Below, piece after piece: positions 17,525 through 26,579 of a stretch of DNA of 64,000 bases. The position numbers and the translations under genes are program-made. The stretch lies in assembly GCA_963767645.1 (NCBI GenBank), contig CAVYEW010000003.1:310001-374000 (forward strand). The letters run 5' to 3'. The notes under the pieces were generated by a model, which saw only the letters and a list, made by a program, of their open reading frames with translations, was not told where the DNA came from and searched no databases. This stretch comes from DATFDN01 sp963767645. GTDB lineage: Bacteria > Pseudomonadota > Alphaproteobacteria > Acetobacterales > Acetobacteraceae. Numbering within the stretch: position 1 is the stretch's first letter; every line of letters begins with the position of its first letter.

Positions 17525-19252
17525 TTGTCGCGCGGCCTCGTCCAGCCCTCATTTCTCGCCGGACGGCGGCTTCCCAATCAGTGGGATTTGTTTGCGATCC
17601 TAGTGGTGTTCGGCGCCCTGGTCGGGATGGTGCGGGTGGCCGGCGGCACCTTCGCGCCGATCAGCGCGCCTGAGGCGCTGGCGATCCATCTCGACCCGGC
17701 GTACCTGCCCTACTACGCGGCGCGAACGACGTTGCGAATGTTCGGTGCGCTGGCCGCTTCGCTCGTGTTCACCTTCACCTACGGCACGGCGGCGGCCAAG
17801 AGCCGGCGTGCCGGCGTAGTTCTGATCCCGCTGCTCGACATCCTGCAGTCCGTGCCGATCCTCGGCTTCCTCACTTTCACCGTGGCCTTCTTCCTGAGTC
17901 TGTTTCCCGGCCGGGTGATGGGACTGGAGCTGGCCGCGATCTTCGCGATCTTCACCAGCCAGGCCTGGAACATGGCATTCAGCCTGTATCAGTCGCTGCG
18001 GACGCTTCCGGGCGACCTGCAGGAAGTCTCGCAAAGCTTTCGGCTCGGCGCCTGGCAGCGGTTCTGGCGATTGGAAGCTCCGTTCGCCGTGCCGGGGCTG
18101 GTGTGGAACACGATGATGTCGATGTCGGGAGGCTGGTTCTTCGTGGTCGCTGCGGAGGCGGTGACCCTCGGCGAAAAGACCTGGACGCTGCCGGGGATCG
18201 GCTCCTACGTCGCGCTGGCGTTGGAGAAGCGGAATATCGCGGCGGTCGGATACGCGATCGGCGCCATGCTGGTGGTGATCCTGCTCTACGACCAGCTCCT
18301 GTTCCGGCCGTTGGTGGCATGGTCCGGCAAGTTCCGCTTCGAGACGACGGCAGCCCTAGAAGCGCCCGATCCTTGGATGCTGCGGCTGCTGCGGCGCACC
18401 CACCTGCTGCGCGCGGTGGTGACGATGCTCGGGGATGCGATGGCCTGGGTGGGCGGAGTGCGGTTCGGCCGCCCAAGCCGGTCGCGTGCCTTCCAGCCCC
18501 CACCCTCGCGGCTGATCGATGCGGGGTGGCTGCTCGCGCTCAGCCTGGTGCTGGCCTGGACCGCTTGGCAGCTCGCGAGCTTTGTCGCCGGTCAGCTCAC
18601 TTGGGCGGATGTGCGCCTGACGCTTCTGTTGGGGTGCATCACCCTGGCGCGGGTCGCGGTCCTGATGGGAATTGCAACCCTGGTCTGGGTGCCGATCGGA
18701 GTCTGGCTCGGGCTCCGGCCGGCTTGGGCCCGCCGCGCCCAGCCTTTGGCGCAGTTCCTGGCGGCGTTTCCCGCCAACCTGCTCTATCCGCCCTTTGTGC
18801 TGTTCATCGTGCATTTCCGGCTGGACCCGGACGTGTGGCTGACGCCGCTGATGGTGCTCGGGACGCAGTGGTACATCCTGTTCAACGTCATCGCCGGCGC
18901 TGCTGCCTTCCCCGGCGATCTGCGCGAGGCGGCGACGAATTTCGGCGTGCGCGGGCGGCTTTGGTGGCAGCGCGTGATGCTGCCGGGGATCATGGCCTAT
19001 TACGTCACCGGCGCCATCACTGCCTCGGGCGGATCGTGGAACGCGTCCATCGTTGCCGAGGTGGCGTCCTGGGGCGATACGCGGCTGGTCGCAAATGGGC
19101 TTGGCGCCTACATCACGGAGGCCACCGCCAAGGGCGCGATGGCCCGGGTGGTGCTCGGCGTGGCCGTGATGTCCGGTTTCGTGCTGATTATCAACCGGCT
19201 GCTCTGGCGACCGCTTTATGCCTACGCCAGCCGTCGCCTCACCCTGGCCTGA
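17525..19252 (+). CDS. Fused ABC transporter permease with two membrane domains (NitT/TauT type)
   Basis: A 575-residue inner-membrane protein with two BPD_transp_1 domains in one chain, so a single polypeptide supplies the whole permease. Each half has an EAA-type cytoplasmic loop: GAWQRFWRLEAPFAVPG in the first, and NFGVRGRLWWQRVMLPG in the second. The start is TTG at 17525, 6 bases after the dut stop. The gene is followed 13 bases later by its ATPase. No substrate-binding protein gene lies nearby. Similar fused permeases are annotated as nitrate/sulfonate/bicarbonate transporters, but the substrate is unknown. Confidence 0.85.
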   Translation: MSRGLVQPSFLAGRRLPNQWDLFAILVVFGALVGMVRVAGGTFAPISAPEALAIHLDPAYLPYYAARTTLRMFGALAASLVFTFTYGTAAAKSRRAGVVLIPLLDILQSVPILGFLTFTVAFFLSLFPGRVMGLELAAIFAIFTSQAWNMAFSLYQSLRTLPGDLQEVSQSFRLGAWQRFWRLEAPFAVPGLVWNTMMSMSGGWFFVVAAEAVTLGEKTWTLPGIGSYVALALEKRNIAAVGYAIGAMLVVILLYDQLLFRPLVAWSGKFRFETTAALEAPDPWMLRLLRRTHLLRAVVTMLGDAMAWVGGVRFGRPSRSRAFQPPPSRLIDAGWLLALSLVLAWTAWQLASFVAGQLTWADVRLTLLLGCITLARVAVLMGIATLVWVPIGVWLGLRPAWARRAQPLAQFLAAFPANLLYPPFVLFIVHFRLDPDVWLTPLMVLGTQWYILFNVIAGAAAFPGDLREAATNFGVRGRLWWQRVMLPGIMAYYVTGAITASGGSWNASIVAEVASWGDTRLVANGLGAYITEATAKGAMARVVLGVAVMSGFVLIINRLLWRPLYAYASRRLTLA

Positions 19253-19265
19253 CGGAGCACCGCGG

Positions 19266-20576
19266 ATGCCCGACCGAGCGATCTCACCCACGCTGCTCGA
19301 GGTGCGCGGCTGCCGCCAAGCTTATCACAAGGACGCGAGCGCCGACCTGGTGGTCCTGGAGGACGTGAACCTCGCCTTGCGCGAGGGGGAGATGGTGGCG
19401 CTGCTGGGTCGGTCGGGGTCGGGGAAATCCACGCTGCTGCGCATCGTGGCGGGCCTGTTGCAGCCGACCGCGGGAGAGGTGCTCTGGCACGGAACGCCGA
19501 TCGAAGGGCCGCCTGCCGGAGTGGCGATGGTGTTCCAGAGCTTCGCTCTTTTTCCCTGGCTGACGGTGCAGGAGAACGTGGAGCTTGGGCTGGAAGCGCG
19601 GGGCGTGCCCCGGTTCGAACGGGCGCGGCGGGCGGAACAGGCGATCGACCTGATCGGGCTGGGCGGCTTCGAGAGCGCCTACCCCAAGGAGCTGTCGGGC
19701 GGGATGCGCCAGCGGGTGGGTCTGGCACGCGCGCTCGTCGTCCATCCCGACCTGTTGCTGATGGACGAGCCGTTCAGTGCCCTGGACGTGCTGACCGCGG
19801 AGACTCTGCGGACCGACCTGATCGACTTGTGGGCGGAAGGGAAGCTGCCGCTTAAATCGGTGCTGATGGTGACGCACAACATCGAGGAGGCGGTCCTGAT
19901 GTGCGATCGAATCCTCGTGTTCTCCGCCAATCCCGGCCGGGTCGCCCATGAGTTGCTGGTCCCGTTCCCGCATCCGCGCAACCGGCTGGACCCGGCCTTC
20001 CGCAAGCTGGTGGACGACATCTACGGATTGATGACGCGGCGCCCGCAAGCGGGGGCGAGGCCACTCGGTCCGGCGCCGGCCGCGACGATCAACACGCCGC
20101 TCTATCGGGTCGGCACGAACCTGATGGCGGGCCTGATCGAGGCGCTGGCGGCGGAACCCTACCATGGCCGGGCCGACCTGCCGGCCTTGGCGGGGGCGCT
20201 CCAGCTTGAGCTGGATGATCTGCTGCCGCTTGGGGAGTCGCTGCAGTTGCTGCATTTCGCGGTGCTTGCCGAGGGTGACATCGCCTTGACCGAGGCCGGC
20301 CGTGCCTTCGCCGCTGCCGATACGGATGCCCGCAAGCGCCTGTTCGCCGACGCCTTGCTCGCCAATGTGCCGCTGATCACGATGATCAGGCACGTACTGG
20401 ACGAGCGATGGAACCACCGCGCCTCCGCCGTGCGCTTCCGCGACGAGCTGGAGGATCACATGTCGCCCGAATACGCCGACGACACGCTGCGCGCGGCGAT
20501 CGCCTGGGGGCGCTATGCCGAGCTGTTCAGCTACGACGAGGAGGCGGAGCAGTTCAGCCTGGAAGAGGTGGCGTAG
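19266..20576 (+). CDS. ABC transporter ATPase with C-terminal AAA-associated domain
   Basis: A 436-residue protein. The N-terminal 260 residues form a NitT/TauT-type ABC ATPase: Walker A GRSGSGKST, Q-loop VFQSFALFPWL, signature LSGGMRQRVG, Walker B LLLMDEPFSALD and switch MVTHNIEEA. The remaining 150 residues match the AAA-associated C-terminal domain found on some members, from NTPLYRVGTNLMAGLIEAL to the acidic end. It might sense a signal or regulate ATP hydrolysis, but its function is not established. Start ATG 19266, 13 bases after the permease. It convergently abuts selB with one base between. Confidence 0.87.
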   Translation: MPDRAISPTLLEVRGCRQAYHKDASADLVVLEDVNLALREGEMVALLGRSGSGKSTLLRIVAGLLQPTAGEVLWHGTPIEGPPAGVAMVFQSFALFPWLTVQENVELGLEARGVPRFERARRAEQAIDLIGLGGFESAYPKELSGGMRQRVGLARALVVHPDLLLMDEPFSALDVLTAETLRTDLIDLWAEGKLPLKSVLMVTHNIEEAVLMCDRILVFSANPGRVAHELLVPFPHPRNRLDPAFRKLVDDIYGLMTRRPQAGARPLGPAPAATINTPLYRVGTNLMAGLIEALAAEPYHGRADLPALAGALQLELDDLLPLGESLQLLHFAVLAEGDIALTEAGRAFAAADTDARKRLFADALLANVPLITMIRHVLDERWNHRASAVRFRDELEDHMSPEYADDTLRAAIAWGRYAELFSYDEEAEQFSLEEVA

Positions 20577-20577
20577 A

Positions 20578-22503
20578 TCAGCCGCGAGCCCGCTCGCGCA
20601 TCGGCAGCGGGGGCGGCGAGGCGGACAGCTGGCGGCGGTCGCCGATGCGGCGCGTGAACTGGGTGGCGTCCAGATACTCCAGCAGGGGCACGCTGTATTT
20701 GCGGGAAATCCCAAGGGCAGCCCCGGCGTCGCTGACCAGGAGGCCGGGTCCGGTCGCCAGCAGCGGCCGCAGCCGGCGGCGCGCTTCCTCGATTGCCTCG
20801 CGATGGAACAGGATTTCCCGCTTCTGCGCCTTGTCGGGTGCGCGCACCAGCACGCCCTCGCGTACCAGCCGGTCGAGCGCGCGGCGGGTCGCCACGTCAG
20901 GCGGCTTGTCCGTCGGGGGCGACAGTCCGGCGCGGAGAAAGGCAGCGACCAAACTGGCCGCGAGGTTGTCCTCGCTCGCCTTTCGCGCCTGCTCGTGCTC
21001 GGCACGGATCAGGCGGATGCGGCTGGCCCGCTCGATCCGGCCCGAAGCGACGAGGCGGGCGAGAGCCATGTCCAGCACCTCCGGCCCACAGCCGGCAAGG
21101 GCGGCACGCAGCTGATCGCGCGACAGCCCTTCGGGGTGGGCCGGCCAGTTCGCTTCGAGCACGCGCAGGACATCCTTGGCGGTCCGCTCCAGCGCCGGAG
21201 CTACGACGGCGACGCCGCCAGCAATGACGCAAGGCGTGCGGGAAAGTGCCGCCGCAATCCGGGCGGAGGAGAGACCGGCGAGGCGTGCCAGGGCGATCAG
21301 CTTCGCCCCGCGTGGACCAGCACGCTCGAGCGCCTTCGTCAGCACCGATTCGGGGGTTGCGTGGGCAAGCGCGTTCAACCACGCAAGGTCCGCCGGCTCC
21401 GCCCGGCGCAGGCGCTGCGCCTGGGCGTCGAGCACCCGCCCTCCGGCGACCACGCGCAACGGCGAGGTCAGGCGCAAGATGACGTGCTCGCCCGTCGGCA
21501 CCGCGATCCGCGGCGCACAGCGGAGCTGGGCCAGACACGTGTCTCCAGGTGCCAACTCGGCCCGGTCGAGCAGGCGCACGGTCGCCTCGGTCTCGCTGGT
21601 GGCGAACAGGAGGCGGAGCCTTGTTGCCGAGCCAAGCGGGGCCGGGGCACTGCGAGCGGCCCGAAGTTCGACGGACAGCCACGAGGAAGGGCTGAGCAGG
21701 CCAGGCACCGCGAGGGCGAGGCCGGGACGTGCCTCGGCGGTGTCCGTGGCGCGCAGGTTGACCGCGACGCGCTGGCCCGGAGCAGCAGCCGGAACGCTGC
21801 GGCCGCGAACCTGCACGCCGCGCACCCGTACCCGGTTCCCCGCAGGCGCCAACTCCACCCCGTCGCCGGCAGCGACCGATCCCCAGCGCAGGGTGCCAGT
21901 GACAACTGTCCCGTAGCCCGCGACGGTGAAGGCGCGGTCGATGGGCAGATAGCAGACCCCCCGGTCATCAGAACGGCGCGCGCGACCCGACAGCAGGCCG
22001 AGCGCCTCGTTCAGGGCCGCGATCCCGACGCCGCTGACGGGCGAGACCAGGATCGGGGGCGGCGCCACAAGCCCCAAGCCGGCCGCCAGAGACGCGGCCT
22101 CGATGCCGACCGCCTTGGCTTGGTCGGGCCCGACAAGATCGCATTTCGTGACAGCGATGACGGCGGCTCGGACGCCGAGCAGGGCGGCGACTTCGGCGTG
22201 CTCGATCGTCTGTGGCTTGATACCCTCGTTCGCCGCCACGACCAGGAGCACGGCGCTGATGCCGGTAGCCCCCGAGATCATCGTGCGCAGGAAGCGCTCG
22301 TGCCCCGGCATATCGATGAGGTCGAGCACGGTTGCGCCGTTATCGAGTGCAAGGTAGGCAAAGCCCAGCGCGATGGAGATGCCCCGCCGCCGTTCCTCCG
22401 GCAGACGATCGGTGTCGGTACCGGTCAGCGCACGCACGAGCGCCGTCTTGCCGTGATCGACATGACCGATGACGCCGACGGTGAGGGTCGAAGCCTGGAC
22501 CAT
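20578..22503 (-). CDS. selB: Selenocysteine-specific elongation factor SelB
   Basis: A 641-residue translation GTPase that delivers selenocysteyl-tRNA to UGA codons marked by a SECIS element. The GTPase motifs are GHVDHGKTAL, DLIDMPGHERF and VTKCDL, followed by EF-Tu-like domains 2 and 3 (VAGYGTVVTGTL). The C-terminal half contains the winged-helix repeats that bind SECIS RNA, ending GISRKYSVPLLEYLD. Start ATG 22503 (MVQASTLTVGVIGHVDHGK) fits the family; an in-frame extension to 22872 runs across the divergent PRC-barrel gene. selA, selD and tRNA-Sec are not in the window. Confidence 0.94.
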   Translation of the reverse strand: MVQASTLTVGVIGHVDHGKTALVRALTGTDTDRLPEERRRGISIALGFAYLALDNGATVLDLIDMPGHERFLRTMISGATGISAVLLVVAANEGIKPQTIEHAEVAALLGVRAAVIAVTKCDLVGPDQAKAVGIEAASLAAGLGLVAPPPILVSPVSGVGIAALNEALGLLSGRARRSDDRGVCYLPIDRAFTVAGYGTVVTGTLRWGSVAAGDGVELAPAGNRVRVRGVQVRGRSVPAAAPGQRVAVNLRATDTAEARPGLALAVPGLLSPSSWLSVELRAARSAPAPLGSATRLRLLFATSETEATVRLLDRAELAPGDTCLAQLRCAPRIAVPTGEHVILRLTSPLRVVAGGRVLDAQAQRLRRAEPADLAWLNALAHATPESVLTKALERAGPRGAKLIALARLAGLSSARIAAALSRTPCVIAGGVAVVAPALERTAKDVLRVLEANWPAHPEGLSRDQLRAALAGCGPEVLDMALARLVASGRIERASRIRLIRAEHEQARKASEDNLAASLVAAFLRAGLSPPTDKPPDVATRRALDRLVREGVLVRAPDKAQKREILFHREAIEEARRRLRPLLATGPGLLVSDAGAALGISRKYSVPLLEYLDATQFTRRIGDRRQLSASPPPLPMRERARG

Positions 22504-22630
22504 ACGCAGGTCACGTCGCACGCCGCCGGGCAATGAGGCAAGGCAGGGTCCCCGCGCCCGGTCATTGCGCTTGCGCGGACCCTGGCGATGTGGCTCGGTT
22601 GCGTCAGCAAGGCAGGGGCGGAGGGCTTTG

Positions 22631-23098
22631 ATGCGCACTGGCGCACGCGCGGCTATGGTGTGGATGGCGGCGCTGCTTGCAGCGGGACAGGCGCTCGCCC
22701 AAGGGACCGATACGGGCGCTGGACAGCCGCCTGCGGGACAGCCGCCTGCGGGACAGCCGTCTGCACAGGCCGCCCCGTCTCCCCCGGCGCCGGCGGCCCA
22801 ACCGGCCGCAAACGAGAAATACCGCAGCAAGGATGGCGACCTACGCGCCTCCGCGGTCATCGGGGCGACCATCTACAACGATCAGAAGCAGACGATCGGC
22901 ACCATCAGCGACCTGCTTGTGGACAAGGACAACAAGGTGGCCAAGGCGGTGCTGTCGGTTGGCGGCTTCCTGGGCGTCGGCAGCCGGCTCGTGGCGGTTC
23001 CCTTTGCCGATCTGCAGATCGAGGCAGATAGGATCGTTCTGCCTGGAGCCACGAAGGTCTCGCTGGAAAACCTCTCCGCCTTCCAAGCAGGCGGATAA
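22631..23098 (+). CDS. Exported PRC-barrel domain protein
   Basis: A 155-residue protein with a signal peptide (residues 1-24, ending ALAQ), a low-complexity Pro/Gly/Gln/Ala linker and a PRC-barrel domain from about residue 70 (SAVIGATIYNDQKQTIGTISDLLVD through VAVPFADLQIE). PRC barrels bind metals, quinones or protein partners; in alphaproteobacteria exported versions are common and of unknown role. It is divergent from selB and precedes egtB by 111 bases, with no functional link evident. Confidence 0.82.
   Translation: MRTGARAAMVWMAALLAAGQALAQGTDTGAGQPPAGQPPAGQPSAQAAPSPPAPAAQPAANEKYRSKDGDLRASAVIGATIYNDQKQTIGTISDLLVDKDNKVAKAVLSVGGFLGVGSRLVAVPFADLQIEADRIVLPGATKVSLENLSAFQAGG
22721..22765 (+). 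repeat. Three tandem 15-bp repeats in the PRC-barrel gene
   Basis: The unit GGACAGCCGCCTGCG occurs twice exactly (22721-22735 and 22736-22750) and once with two changes (22751-22765). It encodes the repeated linker peptide AGQPP. Such in-frame units vary easily in copy number. Confidence 0.9.
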
Positions 23099-23209
23099 CA
23101 ATAGGGTGAGACCCGCCCTGTCCTGCCGTTTGTGCAGCGCACTCGGACAAAGCGGGCCCACATGCCCGCGACCTGGCGAACAACGAACGCAATGAACGCG
23201 GAGGACAGG

Positions 23210-24403
23210 ATGCACGACGTCCAGGCGCCCGAGGCCGATGCTGTCGGGCTGGAGCGTTTCCAAGCCGTTCGTGCCCATACCGAGCAACTGGCCGCCGCCC
23301 TGACCGCCGAGGACCAATGCGTGCAGTCCATGCCCGACGCCAGTCCGGCGAAATGGCATCGGGCGCACACGACCTGGTTCTTTGAGGAGTTCCTCCTACG
23401 GCCGTTCCTTGGGGATTACCGACCGTTCGATCCCGAGTTCCGCTATCTGTTCAATTCCTATTACGAGGCGGTCGGAGCGCGGCACCCGCGGCCGTCGCGA
23501 GGCGTGCTGACCCGGCCCCCGGCCGAGCGGATCGATGCTTATCGCGCACACGTGGACGCCGGCATGGCTCGGCTGCTGCGCCAACCTCCGGTGTCCGCCG
23601 CGCCGTTGATCGAACTCGGACTGCAACACGAGCAACAGCATCAGGAACTGCTGCTGACCGACATGCTGCACGCTTTTGCCCAAAATCCTCTCTCTCCCGC
23701 GGTGCTGGCCGACTGGCGCGAGCCCGCCGGCGCCCCTGGACCGACCCGGTTCATCGCCTTCCCTGGCGGCCTGAAACAGATCGGGTATGACGGCGGCGGA
23801 TTCTGCTTCGACAATGAAACGCCGCGCCACAGCGCTTATCTGGAGCCGTTCGAGATCGCCGATCGGCTGGTCCGCAATAGCGACTGGCTGGCCTTCATCA
23901 TGGATGGCGGCTACCGGACCCCGACGCTTTGGATGTCCGACGGCTGGGCCCAGGCCCAAGCCGAGGGGTGGGCCGCGCCACTCCATTGGAGGCAATGCGA
24001 CGGCGCCTGGCTGCAGATGGGGCTGGGCGGATTACGCGCGCTCGAACCCGAGGCGCCGGTCCGGCATGTCAGCTGGTACGAGGCCGACGCCTATGCACGC
24101 TGGGCGGGTGCGCGGCTGCCGACCGAGGGCGAATGGGAGGCGGTGAGCGGCCGTCAGGACGTGCGCGAGCAGACCGGTCATGTCTGGCAGTGGACCGGCA
24201 GCGCGTACCGGCCTTACCCCGGGTTCCGCCCTGCTCCTGGTGCCGTCGGGGAATACAACGGCAAGTTCATGATCGGCCAGATGGTCTTGCGCGGCGGCTC
24301 GCTCGCCACTCCGCCCGGCCATACCCGGCCGACGTACAGGAACTTCTTCCATCCTGACAAACGCTGGCAGTTCACCGGCCTGCGGCTGGCGCGCGACGTC
24401 TAG
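23210..24403 (+). CDS. egtB: Ergothioneine biosynthesis protein EgtB (iron-dependent sulfoxide synthase)
   Basis: A 397-residue enzyme that joins hercynine to cysteine or gamma-glutamylcysteine using O2 and non-heme iron. The N-terminal DinB-like domain holds the iron ligands: the histidine in KWHRAHTTWFFEEF and the HxxxH of LQHEQQHQELLL. The C-terminal FGE-sulfatase-like domain shows VRHVSWYEADAYARWAGARL and GHVWQWT. Start ATG 23210 is chosen for the upstream GGAGG; in-frame starts at 23132 and 23192 are possible. It is followed 15 bases later by egtD. No egtC lies nearby, so the sulfur donor cannot be told. Confidence 0.93.
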   Translation: MHDVQAPEADAVGLERFQAVRAHTEQLAAALTAEDQCVQSMPDASPAKWHRAHTTWFFEEFLLRPFLGDYRPFDPEFRYLFNSYYEAVGARHPRPSRGVLTRPPAERIDAYRAHVDAGMARLLRQPPVSAAPLIELGLQHEQQHQELLLTDMLHAFAQNPLSPAVLADWREPAGAPGPTRFIAFPGGLKQIGYDGGGFCFDNETPRHSAYLEPFEIADRLVRNSDWLAFIMDGGYRTPTLWMSDGWAQAQAEGWAAPLHWRQCDGAWLQMGLGGLRALEPEAPVRHVSWYEADAYARWAGARLPTEGEWEAVSGRQDVREQTGHVWQWTGSAYRPYPGFRPAPGAVGEYNGKFMIGQMVLRGGSLATPPGHTRPTYRNFFHPDKRWQFTGLRLARDV

Positions 24404-24418
24404 CACTTGGAGGCCTCG

Positions 24419-25387
24419 ATGCCGTACGACAGGGCCACTCTCGCGGAGCAGGCCGACGCAAGCATCGTGCAGGCGGCATTGCGGGGATTGTTGGCGCAGC
24501 CGAAGACACTGCCGCCGACCCTCTTCTACGATGATGAGGGGTGCCGGCTGTTCTACCGGATCACCAAGCTGCCGGAATACTACCTGACCCGCACCGAACT
24601 CGGGCTGCTGGACGAGGTCGCGTCACAGATCGCCGGAAGTGTCAGCACACCGGCGGCCCTGGTCGAATACGGCGCAAGCAGCGAGGCAAAGGCGGCGACG
24701 TTGCTGGATCAGACCGACACGGACCGGCGTGCTGTTTTCGGCGTCTATGTACCGATCGACGTTGCTGAGACGGCGTTGCTGGCCATGACCGTCCGACTGG
24801 CCGCGACGCGGCCAGGGCTGAAGGTCATTCCGGTGACAGCCGACTTCCTGCAACCGGTGGAGTTACCGCGTGCGCTGCTCCGGCTCGACCGGCTCGGTTT
24901 CTTCCCAGGCTCCACCATCGGCAACCTGGATCCGGATCAAGCGCGCCAATTCCTCGCGCAGGCTCGCGTCACCTTGGGCGCAGGTGCCGGGATGCTGGTC
25001 GGCGTCGATCTGCGCAAGGATGCGGCGCTCCTGGTCCCGGCCTATGACGACGCGGCCGGCGTGACCGCGGCGTTCAACCTCAACATCCTGCGCCGGCTCA
25101 ATCGGGAGGCCGGCGCGGATTTCGATCTCGACGGCTTCGCGCACCGCGCGGTGTGGAACGAAGCCGAGGGCCGGATCGAGATGCATCTGGTGAGCGTTCG
25201 GGCACAGGCTGCCCACATCGACGGGCATACGATCCGTTTCGAGCCGGGTGAATCGATCCATACGGAGAACAGCTACAAGCACACGCCGGAAGGCTTTCGG
25301 GCGATCGCTGTCGCGGCCGGCTGGCGGGCTGAGCGGATGTGGACTGACCAGGCGCGGCTCTTCTCGCTGCATCTGTTGAGCGGCTGA
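24419..25387 (+). CDS. egtD: L-histidine N-alpha-methyltransferase EgtD
   Basis: A 322-residue SAM-dependent methyltransferase that trimethylates histidine to hercynine, the first step to ergothioneine. The family landmarks are PPTLFYDDEGCRLFYRITKLPEYYLTR (residues about 30-57), LVEYGASSEAKA, FPGSTIGNLDP and the C-terminal IHTENSYKHTPEGF. Start ATG 24419 has GGAGG 6 bases upstream; a TTG at 24407 is less likely. The egtB-egtD operon is complete for the core pathway. Confidence 0.94.
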   Translation: MPYDRATLAEQADASIVQAALRGLLAQPKTLPPTLFYDDEGCRLFYRITKLPEYYLTRTELGLLDEVASQIAGSVSTPAALVEYGASSEAKAATLLDQTDTDRRAVFGVYVPIDVAETALLAMTVRLAATRPGLKVIPVTADFLQPVELPRALLRLDRLGFFPGSTIGNLDPDQARQFLAQARVTLGAGAGMLVGVDLRKDAALLVPAYDDAAGVTAAFNLNILRRLNREAGADFDLDGFAHRAVWNEAEGRIEMHLVSVRAQAAHIDGHTIRFEPGESIHTENSYKHTPEGFRAIAVAAGWRAERMWTDQARLFSLHLLSG

Positions 25388-25465
25388 GCCCTCGACGGGA
25401 CCGATCGCCCGGTGATAAGGGCGACAGGTTCATCCACGCAAGCGCCGAGCGGGCTTCAGACCGAG

Positions 25466-26575
25466 ATGCGCCGTCTTGTATCATCAGGGCTGTGCGCCCT
25501 GGTCTTGATCCTCGTCTCCCTGGCGCTCGCGTCCTCCGGCCGCGCGCAGGAGAAAGTCGTCAACGTCTACAACTGGACCGACTACATCGATCCCGCGGCG
25601 ATTGCCCGCTTCGAGAAAGAGACAGGGATCAAGGTCCGCTACGACGTGTACGACAGCCTGGAGACGCTGGAGGGCAAGCTGCTGGCGGGCCATTCCGGCT
25701 TCGACGTGGTCGTGCCTACCAACGAGCCCACCTTCTCGCGGCTCATCAAGGTCGGGGCGCTGGCTGAGATCGACCGTGCCGCTGTACCGAACTGGGCCAA
25801 TCTCGATCCCGCGATGATGCAGAAAGTCGCTGCCTCGGACCCCGGCAACCGGCATGGCGCGGTCTATCTCTGGGGAACCACTGGCCTGGGCGTCAATTCG
25901 GGAGCCATCGGGGTGGCTTTGCCGAAAGCGCCCCAAACCTCCTGGGATATGCTGCTGAACCCGGAAAACGCACGCAGGCTGGCGCCCTGCGGTATCTTCA
26001 TGATGGATTCAGCGACCGATGTGATTCCCTCGATCCTGCACTATCTCGGCAAGAGTTCAGACAGCACCGACCCCGCCGACCTCGCGGCGGCGGAGCGCGT
26101 GTTGATGGCGGTCAGGCCCTATATACGGACCTTCGCATCCGGCGGCGCGCTGGAGGCGCTGGCGACCGGCGAGGCCTGTCTCGCCCTCGACTACTCCGGT
26201 GATGTCGCGCAAGCGGCGGCGCGCGCACGCGAAGCAGGGCGCGGGGTGACGGTGCGCTACGTCGTGCCCGCCGAGGGCGCGCAGCTTTCCTTCGACATGC
26301 TGGCGATCCCCGCGGATGCGCCGCACAAGGATGCGGCGCTGGCCTTCATCAACTTCCTGCTGCGCCCCGATGTGATGGCCGGCATCACCAACGTGACGCG
26401 CTACCCGAACGCGGTGCCAGCAAGCCGCGCCATGATCCGCCCCGAGCTGCTGGCCGATCCCGCGATCTATCCCACCCAGGCCGAGGCGGCGCGGCTTTTC
26501 ACCATCGGCCCGGTGCCAACGCCAGCGGAACGCCAGCGCACCCGGATGTGGGCGCGGTTCAAGGCCGGCCAGTAG
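25466..26575 (+). CDS. Periplasmic putrescine-type binding protein (PotF family)
   Basis: A 369-residue polyamine-binding protein. The signal peptide is residues 1-28, ending ASSGRAQE. The mature part closely follows E. coli PotF: VYNWTDYIDPAAIARFEKETGIKV, YDVYDSLETLEGKLLAG, the YLWGTTGLGVNS strand and LSFDMLAIPADAPHKDAA with the ligand aspartate. The PotF tryptophan in GWAGD is tyrosine here (LDYSGDVA), which could change specificity. The start is ATG 25466 so that the signal peptide is N-terminal; a GTG at 25412 would add 18 residues. It leads a four-gene transporter operon. Confidence 0.9.
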   Translation: MRRLVSSGLCALVLILVSLALASSGRAQEKVVNVYNWTDYIDPAAIARFEKETGIKVRYDVYDSLETLEGKLLAGHSGFDVVVPTNEPTFSRLIKVGALAEIDRAAVPNWANLDPAMMQKVAASDPGNRHGAVYLWGTTGLGVNSGAIGVALPKAPQTSWDMLLNPENARRLAPCGIFMMDSATDVIPSILHYLGKSSDSTDPADLAAAERVLMAVRPYIRTFASGGALEALATGEACLALDYSGDVAQAAARAREAGRGVTVRYVVPAEGAQLSFDMLAIPADAPHKDAALAFINFLLRPDVMAGITNVTRYPNAVPASRAMIRPELLADPAIYPTQAEAARLFTIGPVPTPAERQRTRMWARFKAGQ

Positions 26576-26579
26576 CGGA

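Noticed and set aside
19284..21005. 573-codon antisense frame across the ABC ATPase and selB
   Set aside because: Low-complexity shadow frame spanning two well-identified genes.
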